From NCBI GenBank assembly GCA_905331475.1, contig CAJNYU010000716.1, positions 62,001-126,000 on the forward strand: a DNA stretch of 64,000 nucleotides. The letters run 5' to 3'. The translations under genes and the position numbers were made by a program. Shown here one piece after another: positions 12,068-54,163 of this stretch; position 1 is the first letter of the stretch; every line of letters starts with the position of its first letter. This DNA comes from Rotaria socialis. Taxonomy: Eukaryota > Rotifera > Eurotatoria > Philodinida > Philodinidae. The notes under the pieces were generated by a model. The model was given only the letters and a program-made list of their open reading frames with translations. It searched no databases and was not told where the DNA came from.

Positions 12068-12727
12068 TTTTAGTTTCATTCAGACATAAACATTCTGTAC
12101 TTTGTTTTACTTATATAAATACATCGATTTATAATAATACGAGCATATTTTCTTTTTTTATTTCAAGATTATTTTCGTTTTCATATACTTATGTACGTAT
12201 TTATTGTCATCAAGGCTACTAATAACACTGTATTTTACCAATGTGTCGTCTTGTTAGAAAGGCTTGCTTAACAGTCTCCTACAAAAATGTTTTCCACACT
12301 TATTAGTAGGCAAGAAATTTTAGAAAGCATCTGCTGGTCAAATGTAAGTGAACAGCAAGTGAAAATGTAGCCTGTAATTTTTCGAAGAATATTTCCTTGC
12401 TTTTTTAATGTTTGTATTCTGCAAAAAAGATACTTTTTTTGAAAGCGATGAATATTTACGCAGCAACGACTAAAGAGGAATGTTCAGAGAATCTGTCAAT
12501 AATTGAATTGAATTGTTAGTTCTTGTCTACGAGTTTTTTCCTATTTGTATAACTTCATTTACATATTTTCAGAATAAAAAGAAACGAATATAAAAACAAA
12601 GTTCTATTCATTAAAAATGATAGCATGTCGCTTTCGAATTGTCTACGAACAAGAAATCAAGAATTTCTGAAAAATCTATTTAATTTTTTTCCTTGTCCGA
12701 AAATAGCCATTTGATTTTAGAAGAGCA
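12068..12727. other. Intergenic downstream of the ADP-ribosyltransferase gene
   Basis: AT-rich, no gene recognised. It ends at the 9-bp duplication ACAAAATAC (12728-12736) that marks the left edge of the next element. Confidence 0.45.
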
Positions 12728-12736
12728 ACAAAATAC

Positions 12737-13903
12737 GATTCTCTCAACTTTGGTCGAAAGAAAAATGTCGAAGAAAAATATCTGAAGATAAATATATGGT
12801 ATGATGGAAAAAGGAAGAAAGGAAAAATGTCGAAAATAAAAATATCGAAACAAAATTAATATACATGCAGATGAATAGAAATGCTGAAAACGAGAGTATA
12901 TTGAAGTACAAGTCTCCCTCACCCTCAATTCAATCTTACATGGTCATGTTCATCTCATATTCTTGTTTTCGATATTTTTCCCTTTCTTCCTTTTTCCATC
13001 CATTCCTGGAGACTGGCTTCCATAAACTATCACCTACGATGGTTTTGCTTATTTAAATGGTGTGCCGTAGAAAGACCGAAAGGAAAAATGTCGAAAGGGG
13101 AAAATATCGAAAGGAAAAATATCGAAAATGACCAAAGGAAAAATGTCGAAGGAAAAATATCGAAAGGGAAAAATATCGAAAATTTGCACTAAGATGTTTT
13201 TATTCTTGAAATCATAATAGCATCATAGCATAGATCAAAGATAAATAAGAGTTATAAAGAAAAATACACATATCCAATATTTACTAGTTGTTGCTGTTGT
13301 ATTCAGTTTGAAAATATATTTATCTGATACAAGGAAAGGTTTTCCTTTTTACGACTGAATAAATGAAATAACTGGAGTTGGCGGATGATTCTCACCAGAT
13401 AAAAATGAGCAAGCTGTAGTCATCATGATAAAATTTTAATCGTTGTATACTATTTTACGCCTATTTTAGCTAGTTTTCATAAGATATTACTTATCAATAG
13501 TATCAAGGGTTATCATTGTCAAACCAATGGAATAATCAGATCAACAACAATGAACAATAAACTATTAGAACCTTCATTTAGTAGACGTCGCTTTTTTCTA
13601 TCTTTTCTGTTTTCGACATTTTTCCTTTTCGATATTTTTCTTTCGACATTTTTCCTTTTCGACATTTTTCTCTTCGACATTTATCCATTCGACATTTTTC
13701 CCTTTCGATATTTTTCTTTCGGTGTTTTTCTTTCGGTATTTTCCCTTTCGATATTTTTCCTTTCGGCCTTTCTACGGCCAACCATTTAAATTAGTACTAT
13801 TTTTTTAATTTTTCGACATTTTTACCTTTCGACATTAGTATAGTGTTTCTTTTCGACTTTATTGCTTCCGACGTTTTTCCTTTCGACCAAAGTTGAGATT
13901 ACC
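12737..13903. mobile_element. Non-autonomous DNA transposon with TIRs, subterminal arrays and a 9-bp TSD
   Basis: The 1167-bp element lies between direct repeats ACAAAATAC at 12728-12736 and 13904-13912. Left end GATTCTCTCAACTTTGGTCG; right end is the complement of GGTAATCTCAACTTTGGTCG, followed by GAAAG on both sides. Inside are arrays of a ~15-bp word (GGAAAAATGTCGAAA and variants) running one way at 13073-13180 and inverted at 13600-13770. A second nested inverted pair is TTTAAATGGTGTGCCGTAG (from ~13050) and CGGCCAACCATTTAAA (to ~13791). A copy of the 225-bp element lies at 12798-13005. No transposase is present; Lys- or Phe-rich open frames come from the arrays. Class II is supported by TIR and TSD; the superfamily (hAT- or Mutator-like by TSD length) is open. 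Confidence 0.7.
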
Positions 13904-13912
13904 ACAAAATAC

Positions 13913-14733
13913 TATTATAACTCAATTGTTCATTTAGGTTCGTGATTATCCGTAGATTCAAGAGACATGGTATGGACCTTTCAATGTAATGGATTATTTT
14001 AGTTGGAATTTCGAAACGAATATGAAAGGCAATGAAATTGTGTAAGACTTCGATATAATCCCATAATATTTTAAGTATTTAAAAAAAACACGTAGAGATT
14101 TCATATATGTTATAGTCAATCAGTTATTAGTTTGTAAATCGGTACTTGAAATAATTATTTCGATTAGTGTTAAGATCGCAGAATACACTCGGTGTGTACT
14201 ACTGTAGTTAAGTATTCAGTGAGATTTCTTCGAAGTGATCTGATCGTATGAACTGAGACGCAGTCTGAAACGTATCAACAGTGCTGGCTGTCTCTATCGA
14301 AGGAATCGTCGAATTCCTAGAACGAAATGCTGACTCAAACGTAAATTCGGTGTCTCACATTATTTTGTAACTGCAAGTATTGCGACTATTTCAGTATTGT
14401 ATTAATAAGAAATCGTATAGTAAATCTGTCAGAATAATTTGTCTGCTAAACATATGTATTAATTCTTTCGTAGAAGAAAATTGCTTTACTTTTGACTAGC
14501 TAACAAAAATCAACAAGTTCAAATTGAAATAGATCTGAAGAGAATCAGCTTGCTTTTCTAGAACTTTCAATTATCGTGTCTACACCACTCGCAACCTAAT
14601 ATGGAAGAGTAGGGATGCAATTGCTGTTTCATTGAAAAGTAAAGTTGTGTTACAAAAAGGGATCAAAGCAGATCGGGCAATTACCCTGATTATCTTAAGC
14701 AATTTCTTTCTTGAAGAAAGCAATTGAAAGCAG
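13913..14733. other. Intergenic, no gene recognised
   Basis: AT-rich sequence between two transposon-like elements, with no coding signal seen on either strand. Confidence 0.4.
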
Positions 14734-14742
14734 ATTAGATAC

Positions 14743-14952
14743 TAGGACTATAACAGTTCGGAAATAGTTCAGTTCAAAAGAACTGTTCGAACAGTTCGTT
14801 TGAACTGAACTGAACTGTTCAAGCAGTTCGGTTCAGTTCAGAGGAGCTGTTCAAAATTCCTCTTAACTGAACTGCACTGTTAAAAACAGTTCGTCTGAAC
14901 TGTTCGAACAGTTCGTTTGAACTGAACTGAACTGCGAACTGTTATAGTCCTA
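14743..14952. mobile_element. Palindrome-rich MITE, 18-bp perfect TIRs, 8-bp TSD
   Basis: The left end TAGGACTATAACAGTTCG (14743-14760) is perfectly complementary to the right end at 14935-14952. Flanks repeat TTAGATAC (14735-14742 and 14953-14960). The interior is almost wholly made of GAACTGTTCGAACAGTTCG-type palindromes, GTTCAGTTC and GAACTGAACTGAACTG, so the ~210-bp unit can fold back extensively. The perfect TIR and TSD suggest a fairly recent insertion. It has no coding capacity. Confidence 0.8.
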
Positions 14953-15451
14953 TTAGATACACGAGCAATTTATGGGATAAATGTGAGGATTACGTGTGGG
15001 TATCTTTATGTAATGGTTCGGAAAAAATTGTTCTCAGAATAATGAACTTTACTTTTATAATGAAATTTAATTTTTTTGACGAAACAAGAACTAGCTAAAT
15101 GTAAATATTAATTCAATTAATATCTTTTTATTATTGATGAAAACGAACTAGACGTAGAAATTTTCTTTTGATGTTGAATTTTACATGCGAGAAGTTAATT
15201 ATTTGCAATTTTGTTTTATAAATGGAAACATCTAAATGTTTTTTTTTTAATAACCATGATGAGACATAAGATAAAAAAGAACAAAGTTCACGGCCGTTTT
15301 TTATCAGCACTTTGTTGCAGTACATCACCGAGTATCAAAAGGAGAAATAGTTGACGCAGAAAATGACTCGGTTGATGTACAAAGAAGAAACACATAGAAG
15401 ATTTTTTTTAAATAACAAAAGAAAATTACAATTAGTTTTGTGTTTTGTAAT

Positions 15452-16791
15452 TCAAAATGTAATATCAAAACGAGTAAATTTATTATTTGCTTTGTCGGAT
15501 GCAGTTTCTTTCTTTTCTGGTTCAGGATATTCACTATATTGATTTGTTATTTGTGTTGTTCGATTATCTATAGTAGATTTTTGTTCAGGTAAACGTGTAT
15601 TACGTTCATTTACTCGTTTTTGTGCTTTAACTTCTTCAGATGACGGATAGTGATATCGACCATAAGTGTCAGAAAATGGATTATCAGGACTCATATTCAA
15701 TGAATTTTTGTCTAATGGAGCAGATGAATTCACTTTTTGAGGTTGAGGTTGCGACTGGGTACGTGCAAAAGTCGGAATTGGTGGTGATGATGGTCGTTGT
15801 TGTTGACGAGGCGCACTTAAGGGCGAAACATACGATGATTTCTTGAATGAGTCATTCCTCGGGTGCAAATCTGACGAGGGTCTCTGCACCTGAATAGGTC
15901 GATAGGAGAGTGGTGCAGGATTATTTCGTATCCAATCAGCAATCGATGTTGCCACTGAATTTGAAGGATTTCCAAAATTATTCGTTGAATATTCTCGAAT
16001 TAATGATGGCCGATAAGTGCTAAATGGACTATCATCAGATAAATCATGTATTGGAATTAATGGTACGACCGGTCTGGGTGTTTCAGTAATACGTTTTTGT
16101 GGATCGACTTGTGATGGATAACGGTAACGTTCATAGCTTGAATGAAATGGATTGTCATCGGATAAACTCAATGATTTATTATCTGTTGAACGTATAGTTG
16201 TAGCTTGAGGAGTTATTCTTTTTGATGGATCAACTTGTGTTGGATAATGATAATTACCGTATATAGCATGAAATGGATTTTCATCAGAAAGATTCAATGA
16301 TTTACTGATACCACTGCCACTTTTGGGTGGTGATACTATTGAAGTTATTTTACGTGGTGAATTTAATTGTCCGTACGAACGAGCTGGATCATAGAAAGGA
16401 TTTTCACTTGACATCATATTAGTTTTTTCCACAGCACCAGTACCTGTTGTTCCATTATTCTTATACCTAATAGGACTATTAGTTGATGAATAACCAGCGG
16501 AATTTATCAAAGCATAACTATTTATAAAGAAGACGAATCTTTTTTTTTATTCCTAAACACAAAAAAAATATATATAATTTACTTATTGGTTACTGATGAA
16601 CCATAAGATGGCAGCGCTGATCTTTGCTGGCTGATATTCATTTTATCATCTGAGTAGGTAGTTGATGTTGGCGGTTGATAATTTGACTGATAACGATATG
16701 ATTGTGATGAACTTGATTGGTCAAATGTCAAACTATTACTGTTTCTCGAATTTGATTGATAATCTTGTGTATAGTGTCGAGTTGCGTGCAT
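15452..16791 (-). CDS. Low-complexity protein with repeated NPF motifs
   Basis: Two exons on the minus strand: 16791-16583 (ATG at 16791 chosen, reading MHATRHYTQDYQ) and 16517-15452, joined in phase through a 65-bp intron. An upstream exon cannot be excluded because the frame stays open to 16815. About 424 residues, rich in Ser, Asn, Pro, Gln, Tyr and Arg, with no globular domain. A ~27-residue unit of the form (L/M)S.(D/E)NPF...Y..Y.YP....P.KRIT occurs about five times, two copies well kept and in tandem; the NPF cores are ENPF, ENPF, DNPF, DSPF and DNPF. NPF tripeptides are known ligands of EH domains of endocytic adaptors, so an adaptor or scaffold role is possible (inference from a short motif). 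No signal peptide or TM segment. Function unknown. Confidence 0.65.
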
Positions 16792-17457
16792 AGGTAGTAG
16801 CTGATTTGAATACAAGATTCTTTCTCCTTTTTTACATAATAAATATGACGTAGTTTTTACCTGCGCATTTCATTCTTTTTAAAATAAACAATGAATAGAA
16901 AAACTAAATGAAGAAAAAAATTTGTGCTCTCAGCAAATATTATGTCAACATCGTACACATACATCGCTACGATGGTTGCTATGACTTTTCTTCTTTTCAG
17001 ATAAAACTAACGGCACTTCTCTTTTGTTTTTTACTGTTCTGTCAATCGCGAGAGTCTCTATCAATGACATTATATCGTAGTGTTTTTCTTTTCTTTTGAT
17101 CAATCACATAAATATAGTAACAAGTATTTTTTTATTGTCATAAAAATAGATGCTTAGAAAAACAGAACAATACATTCTTTTGAAAAGTGCATTCATGTAC
17201 TAAAGTTTATCAATCACATGGTTATCAATATTCTCATGGATGTAATTAATTTATGAAAATTTATTGAGTTGATTTAGAAATTCCAATAGTGTAACTGAAA
17301 CCTTGAAGTGTAAAAATTTTGACTGTCAATAAAGAATAGACGTTGTTTAACCTAGAAATTTCTATATTGCTTGAATTGTGTTCAATAAAATTGAAAAAAA
17401 ACCAATCAGATCACTGGTTACTTCGAATGAGAATAATGATTTGAAGAAAAAAAAAAA
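16792..17457. other. Upstream region of the NPF-repeat gene
   Basis: AT-rich, no additional gene recognised; presumed promoter of the minus-strand NPF-repeat gene. Confidence 0.4.
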
Positions 17458-17800
17458 TGAGGAAACATCGAATTCGCATCCGATTGTTACGTGTACTGCA
17501 AAAGCTGAGTCGATTTATATATGCTTTGAATAATTCTAAAAAGAATTTTCTTTTGAAAAAATCCCTGTACCCCCTCCCCCCTCAGGGATGGTTAGGTCAA
17601 TAATGATAATTTTTTCGATAACTCAGCCATTTCTTGACGGATCCTTCTCATCTTCGAACTCAACTGAGATATTGATGAGATCATTCTGTATACAAAATTT
17701 CAAGACAATTGAATGAGGCTTTCAAGAGTTATCGTGTTAACACGGCCGGACACACTGGCCGAATCTAGAGTGTACTCATTTTTTGAGTACACGAAAAAGA
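17458..17800 (+). repeat. Dispersed repeat, copy C (internally deleted)
   Basis: Matches the plus-strand copy at 52323-52850 over both ends: ...GTGTACTGCAAAAG at the left and ATCCCTGTA...GAGTACAC at the right. Between GCAAAAG and CTGAGTCGAT roughly 190 bp present in the other copies are missing. The right end has the hairpin GTGTACTC...GAGTACAC. Class unknown. Confidence 0.7.
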
Positions 17801-19830
17801 TAATATAATTCATGGCAATACAACTAATCGAACCTGGCATAGTTTACAGAAATTTTTCTCGTAATATTTATATTGTATTTTATTTCTTTATTCAAATATA
17901 TAGAAGGCATAATTAAGATATGCACGGTAAATATTTTTCTAGGGTATAATTAAATTATTAATTGCTGCTTGTTACTACTTTAGAAAATAACATTTTCAAC
18001 GGTATCTATATTATTCATTCTTTAGTAAACATTCAAGATTTTTGACAACCTTTTTAAACTAATTACTATAATTGATGTTGTTTCAAAAGCTAAGCAGAAT
18101 CATAGAACGAATGAGTATCTAGGTCAAAACTGTATAATGTGATTTGATACTGTATCGATTACTGGGTACATATGAAGAGGTGTCCGCAATGACAAAGAAG
18201 CTTTCGTTAAGTTAGATTTTTTTAAATATTCTCTTGTTTTAAAAAACTGACTCAATAACTAGTGAGTACTGAAAAGTTGTCTTGATAAATAGAATATTTT
18301 AGCTAACTTGCAACTGTGCGAAGCCATATTTTTAGCAAACGTTTTTTTCGTGAAAAATGATTAAAGAACTAACCGCTTGTTATACAATTGTGCAAAATGA
18401 CAAACTTTTCTAATAACGAAAATCATTGATAGATTAATTATGTGGAACAAAATTGTGCATAATTTCAATTTTTTTCTAACTGAATGAGAATACAATAAAT
18501 TTATATTTCATTGATTGATAAAATCCACCGATAGTATAATATCCGTGCTTTGTGTATTAAATAGTGGTTGATTTTAATAGATTAGCAAGCTATCTGAATT
18601 TGAACCAACTGTACTGCGTAACGATCTGCGCGAAGAGAATGTTCACATATTCGAGTATGCCATTAAATTTAGCTTGTTATAGACAAAAACAAAATGAGAA
18701 TATTGAAGTAAATCAGAGAGATGTGGAAACTATCAGATTATGGTGTAAGTTGATACCGAGAGAAATTATTTCAAATGTAATAAAATATTAGAAAATTTGT
18801 CATGTTTTACTGAAAAACTCTTTGAGTTGGCGATGCAGAAATATGAATTCTTTGAAAAACCATGGTGTTAATCTCTTTATAAGTATTTAACTCATTCAAT
18901 ATAAGTATTATCAAGAACCTATACGAGTTATATAACCCGGCTAGTCCTTGAATTGTTCTTCTTATATGCGAAGTGCAGTCAATAACATGTATAGATTTAT
19001 CTTTATTTACCAGGCAATATTTATAAAATCTGAAATCTGTCAACAGTTAGATAGTGCGAGAAAAAAGTTAGGCCTCAAACTAGGTTCTCATCACTAGCCA
19101 ATTGTTGAATCATAGCCTCATTGACCTTTACTCAAAATTCCATATTCTTAATAGACTATAGAACAATGGTTCTTTATCGATTGAAAATATGGATATCTAT
19201 AATATGTAATTCGCAGATTTTATTTACCTAGCATTGTCAATAACAATGGAAAATGTATTTCGTATTATTCTCATCATGTGAAAACTAAAATAGAATTTGT
19301 TTGTGTAGTTACGCGTGTGAAATAATGCTGATTCATGTAAGAGTAACTTTGGATTTTCGAGTACGCCACACATCTTGAGGGTGTAAAATGTCGGTACGAG
19401 CTAATAATAAACCCAAACAGTTTTGTTATCGTAGCTGTCAGTCTTTTCTGTACGTTTCTTCAACCATCCATGGCAGTTTCTTTCACCTGATATGGCTTTG
19501 TTTTCTATGCTGTTGAATGCATAGATGTGCTTCATCAAAATACTCTAGTTTAGTGATTAAATAATTCTAATGATTTGTTACCATTTACTGAAATATAAAC
19601 TTTTCTGATGGTATAGTTTTGAATAAAACTACTCATAAATCGATATCAAGAAACCGTCTAAATGATTTTTTTTCTTTTTTTTTATCGACAAACATTATTT
19701 TTGCATTTACTCATTTCTATTGTAATTATCATTCAGCACACTCGCCTAAATTTATCTTCAATTTAGAGGAATTGTGCAGCGGGGTCCTATCATGATGGCG
19801 CCTATCCATACAAAAACGTGTGCCGATTAT
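17801..19830. other. Intergenic, no gene recognised
   Basis: About 2 kb of AT-rich DNA. A 75-codon open frame at 18564-18791 has no start context or known motif and was not called. Confidence 0.4.
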
Positions 19831-19847
19831 TTGCATCATGCACAGAC

Positions 19848-20992
19848 ACAAAGTTTTACAGAAAAGCCAAGCTATATTCTAAGACTGTTAACGGGTTTTT
19901 ATCAATTTCAACTCATGATTCAGGATATTTAAATGAGAAAGATACTTCATTTCGTAAGAAATCACGACCAAAATTGTTGCGTCGTAAGTCAATCTTTGAA
20001 TATACCAGGGTCGGTGCTTTATTTTTACCAAATCCAACTCGGAATTCAATCGAACAGGGTGAATTTGCACATTTCCATTCAAATGATGGTTCATTTCATA
20101 CGATACTACATCTATCCGATGCGAAATTATTAATAGATAACCAATGGAGTGAAAATTGTCCATTCGTTGGCAAGAATATATTGAATAAAATAATCGTTTC
20201 TCAAAAACATTTCTATTTTTCATACGCTCTTGACGAAATTTCCTTAGAAGACAGATGCGCGTCTTATTGGGAGAAGTACTTGGTAGCTTTAGCCGATTCT
20301 GTTGATGGTGAACTTCTACTAGAAAAAGCAAATCTGAACGTTCTCAGGACGGCGTGGACTCACGGTGAATTTCCTATTAAAGGTCTAAGACGTTCGAAGA
20401 GATTCATCGAATGCACTTCGATCCTAGAGAAAGCAGTATCATGGTTGGCAACAGTCCCCTGCTCGTCCTCTACCCCTTTCTACGACATTGATGAGGTACA
20501 GCTCCTGCAAGAGCACCCCGAAACATCTTTATTTATGAGTCCAAGTCCAAGCGCATAAATGTTCTATGAACTCGGCGTAATCGTCTTAATGGGCAATCTT
20601 AAATTGTGCAAAAAATCTTTCTATTCTTGCCATATGAATTCCACGTACGTTAATGTAATCAATTTACCCACTGGTTGTTCTCTCCTGTATCTTCTTCTTT
20701 CGACCGCGTGAAATGGTATGGTCGTGGTCTTCTTCTCTTCGTTACGTTACTGAATTTTTTCATATTGTTATCGTTCTTTATCTTTATCTTTCTCTTTTTC
20801 TTTTTCTTTTCTTTTTCCCTTTCACTGTTTCATCTTCTCCTCATTAACATTGTACTGCAAGGATCAATTCGATCACATTGTCAGCAAAATATTAAAAAAA
20901 AACAAACATTTCTATTAATTTATGCTCCACAAAATGAAGACGTTTTACAAATTTGACAAACTATCTTAAATGCGACTGTTAGCTACTTATAA
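19848..20992 (+). pseudogene. Disrupted luciferase-domain (DUF5519) protein gene
   Basis: The first block (to ~20165) reads VGALFLPNPTR, then EFAHFHSNDGSFHTILHL, SDAKLLIDNQWSENCPF. This is the pattern I know from DUF5519 'luciferase domain' proteins (E(F/I)AH.H..DGS.H..LHP.DA..(V/L)I..GW.E.HP). The expected next block, TFLLIYAPQNEDVLQI, appears only at ~20904-20953. It is followed by an in-frame TGA (20954-20956) and then QTILNATVSYL and TAA (20990-20992), which continue the family pattern as if the TGA replaced one codon. Between the blocks are ~715 bp, the first 390 of which stay open but show no DUF5519 features. The donor at the first break would be a poor GTTGGC. Most likely a gene broken by an insertion and a stop; an intron plus a shortened C-terminus is the alternative. 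Confidence 0.45.
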
Positions 20993-21040
20993 TCGTGATA
21001 ATAAAATAAACAATTGAAATAGAATTCTTTTGTTTATATT

Positions 21041-22035
21041 CTATTGCAGCAATTGATTTGCTTTCATAAAACTAGTGATAGCTTTAGCATACTTTTCGAC
21101 ATAAATCTTCGAGTCGAATTCGTTTCGTACAACATACGAAAGTTCAGTTTGAATGACATTAATATTTGATGAATAATGATTTGTTATAAAACCACCCTTG
21201 TAAAAAACGTTCTTGTTCGGTTTTGGATTATTTAGAGAAGGATATGATATGCCAAGACCATTCGATTCGAAAAATGTGCCGAGCGATTTAGAACCACTTA
21301 TGCATTCACTTCGATTTTGTGGGCAGGATAATTCAATAAGAGATTCAATTGAAGTTGGCGATAAAATACCGTTACTTAGTTGGTCACCTGATAGACGAAT
21401 CCCAATCATTGTATAACTACAGAGAACGAAGAGAAATTTGTTTTTATTTCTTGAAAAAAAAAACGAAGAGCAACTTTGAACTCTTACTTTCCTTGTCCAT
21501 GCTGATGAATATCAAGTAATAAGCCAGTACCATTATATTTCTTTTGAATTTGTTTCACCGTTTTTTGTAAATAATTGTGATATCTAGTATATGCTTTTAT
21601 CGTCTTCGGATGATTAAATGTAGCTTCATTTATTTCACGATTAAAATCAATTTTCTTTCGATTCCATTGAGCAACAATAGCAAATGGTAATAGATTATAC
21701 GTTCTATACAATTCATCGACTAGATCTTCAGTAAATTGGTCGTAACTAGCGAAATCTTGTACAGTTGTAATGGAGCAACGATTTCCATCAGAACAGAAGT
21801 CATCAAAACGAAATGTACATACAGTTGAATTATTTCGTTGGCAACCACCAATGGTACGATCGGGTATGTCACCTGGAATGTCACTGCCAGCGTGTGGCGA
21901 TGAGAGTATAAGATTTGCATTCGGTAAATCATAATGAATAGCTTTAAAAGAATTTCGATAGCCAGAAAAATACAATGGAGAATATAATAATTCTGATGAA
22001 ATCAAGCGAACAAAGAAAAAAATAAGGATAAACAT
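21041..22035 (-). CDS. Secreted N-formylglutamate amidohydrolase-like protein
   Basis: Two exons (22035-21488 and 21416-21041) with a 71-bp intron give about 307 residues. The N-terminus is a signal peptide or anchor (MFILIFFFVRLISSELL). Family marks follow: NLILSSPHAGSDIP (residues ~40-54) with the metal-ligand His, the DR..GG turn, FTEDLVDELYR, QWNRKKIDFNREINEA (~125-140), and LLLDIHQHGQG near 174-182, then IGIRLSGDQL. This is the arrangement of the N-formylglutamate amidohydrolase (FGase) superfamily, zinc-dependent amidases whose bacterial members act in histidine breakdown. A secreted animal copy probably has another substrate. No neighbour suggests a pathway. The gene has introns and host-like codon use, so any transfer from bacteria would be old. 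The final metal-site residues cannot be checked without an alignment. Confidence 0.7.
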
Positions 22036-23205
22036 GTTTTATCTATTGACATAAAAACAATTATGATCAGTTTCATTTGCACTTTTCCGTAAGTATATTC
22101 TGCTTACTTTAATCTCTTGTCCTTTTCATGTTTGATAATATACATATCCAGCACTACAAAAACACAGTCATGTTTAGGATTATATGCAAAATGGCAGGCC
22201 CTTTAGACTTAAAAAAATATCTTATTGTTAGACTATACTTAGATTAATCAAAGATTCTGGTTTAATATTTCGTCTAGAACGATTTCTTCGTGCTTAAAAT
22301 CACCTCAATGCAGATAGAAAACCATAGATCTTTGAGATCTAATGCAGCTCGTCATAGACAGTATCAATATCAAACTGATGGAATTTATAGTGTATTATTC
22401 ATGTTTGCTTTGAGTTTTTGTCAAAAGAAATAATCGAAAGAGGAGAAAAACAAACGTGAAAAAATTTTTTCAGTGTTTTAAAACAAACTACGAAATTTCA
22501 TAACTCTTTCAAATCAAAATTCCAGACAAAATACATCATACCATTGCTTTCTCATATATGTAGCTTAACTAAACCCACGCCCCTTATCGAGATTAATGCA
22601 ATGTTAATGAAACTGTTGATAATTTTTTTAAAGTTAATTTTCAAATTATATCACTGAAAAAATAAAACATCGTCCTTCAAGGTCTCACTATTCAAGACTA
22701 TTCATATTTTGAATGCTTTGATAATTCACTGCAAATTATTATATGTATCTATATATTAAGTAAGTAGTTTCTTCAAATTGTAAATTATATGACTCTTTTC
22801 TACATACAAAATTGAAATATCAGATAAACAATAGTTTAGCTCAAGGGCATCAATCCAATCGTACACATATTTTAACCAACGATTAACTCGTAGCCTAACA
22901 ACAGTCTCAAATAATCATTGAATAATGTATAATACACTAGTCCATCGTTACTAGTAAATAAGCGATGATATTCTAGATAGTTTAATGATAACCAAAGCCT
23001 TTACACAGAATCTTTTTTTCGAACTCAAAACACTACTGACATCTGTCATGATTGTAAGAAAAAGTGGCTCTTTCTATGACAACGTAACTTACATATAAAT
23101 GCTAATGTCTGTCGACAATCAACGAGAAAGAAATAGTTTTAAAGTGAACAACGTAGAAACAGACGAAAGAAAAAAAAACAATTTATACTATTGTAGATTT
23201 CAACG
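22036..23205. other. Intergenic between divergent genes
   Basis: About 1.2 kb between the minus-strand FGase-like gene and the plus-strand dynein gene, so it probably holds both promoters. AT-rich; no motif or repeat recognised. Confidence 0.45.

Positions 23206-54163
<30,958 letters not shown>

Noticed and set aside
13550..13789. Phe/Asp/Ile-rich (plus) and Lys/Arg-rich (minus) open frames; also a CRISPR-like look of the regular TTTCGACATTTTTCC copies
   Set aside because: A degenerate tandem array inside a transposon-like element. There are no unique spacers of constant length and no cas genes; the host is eukaryotic.
18564..18791. 75-codon open frame
   Set aside because: GTG-initiated, no known motif, AT-rich codons; not supported as a gene.
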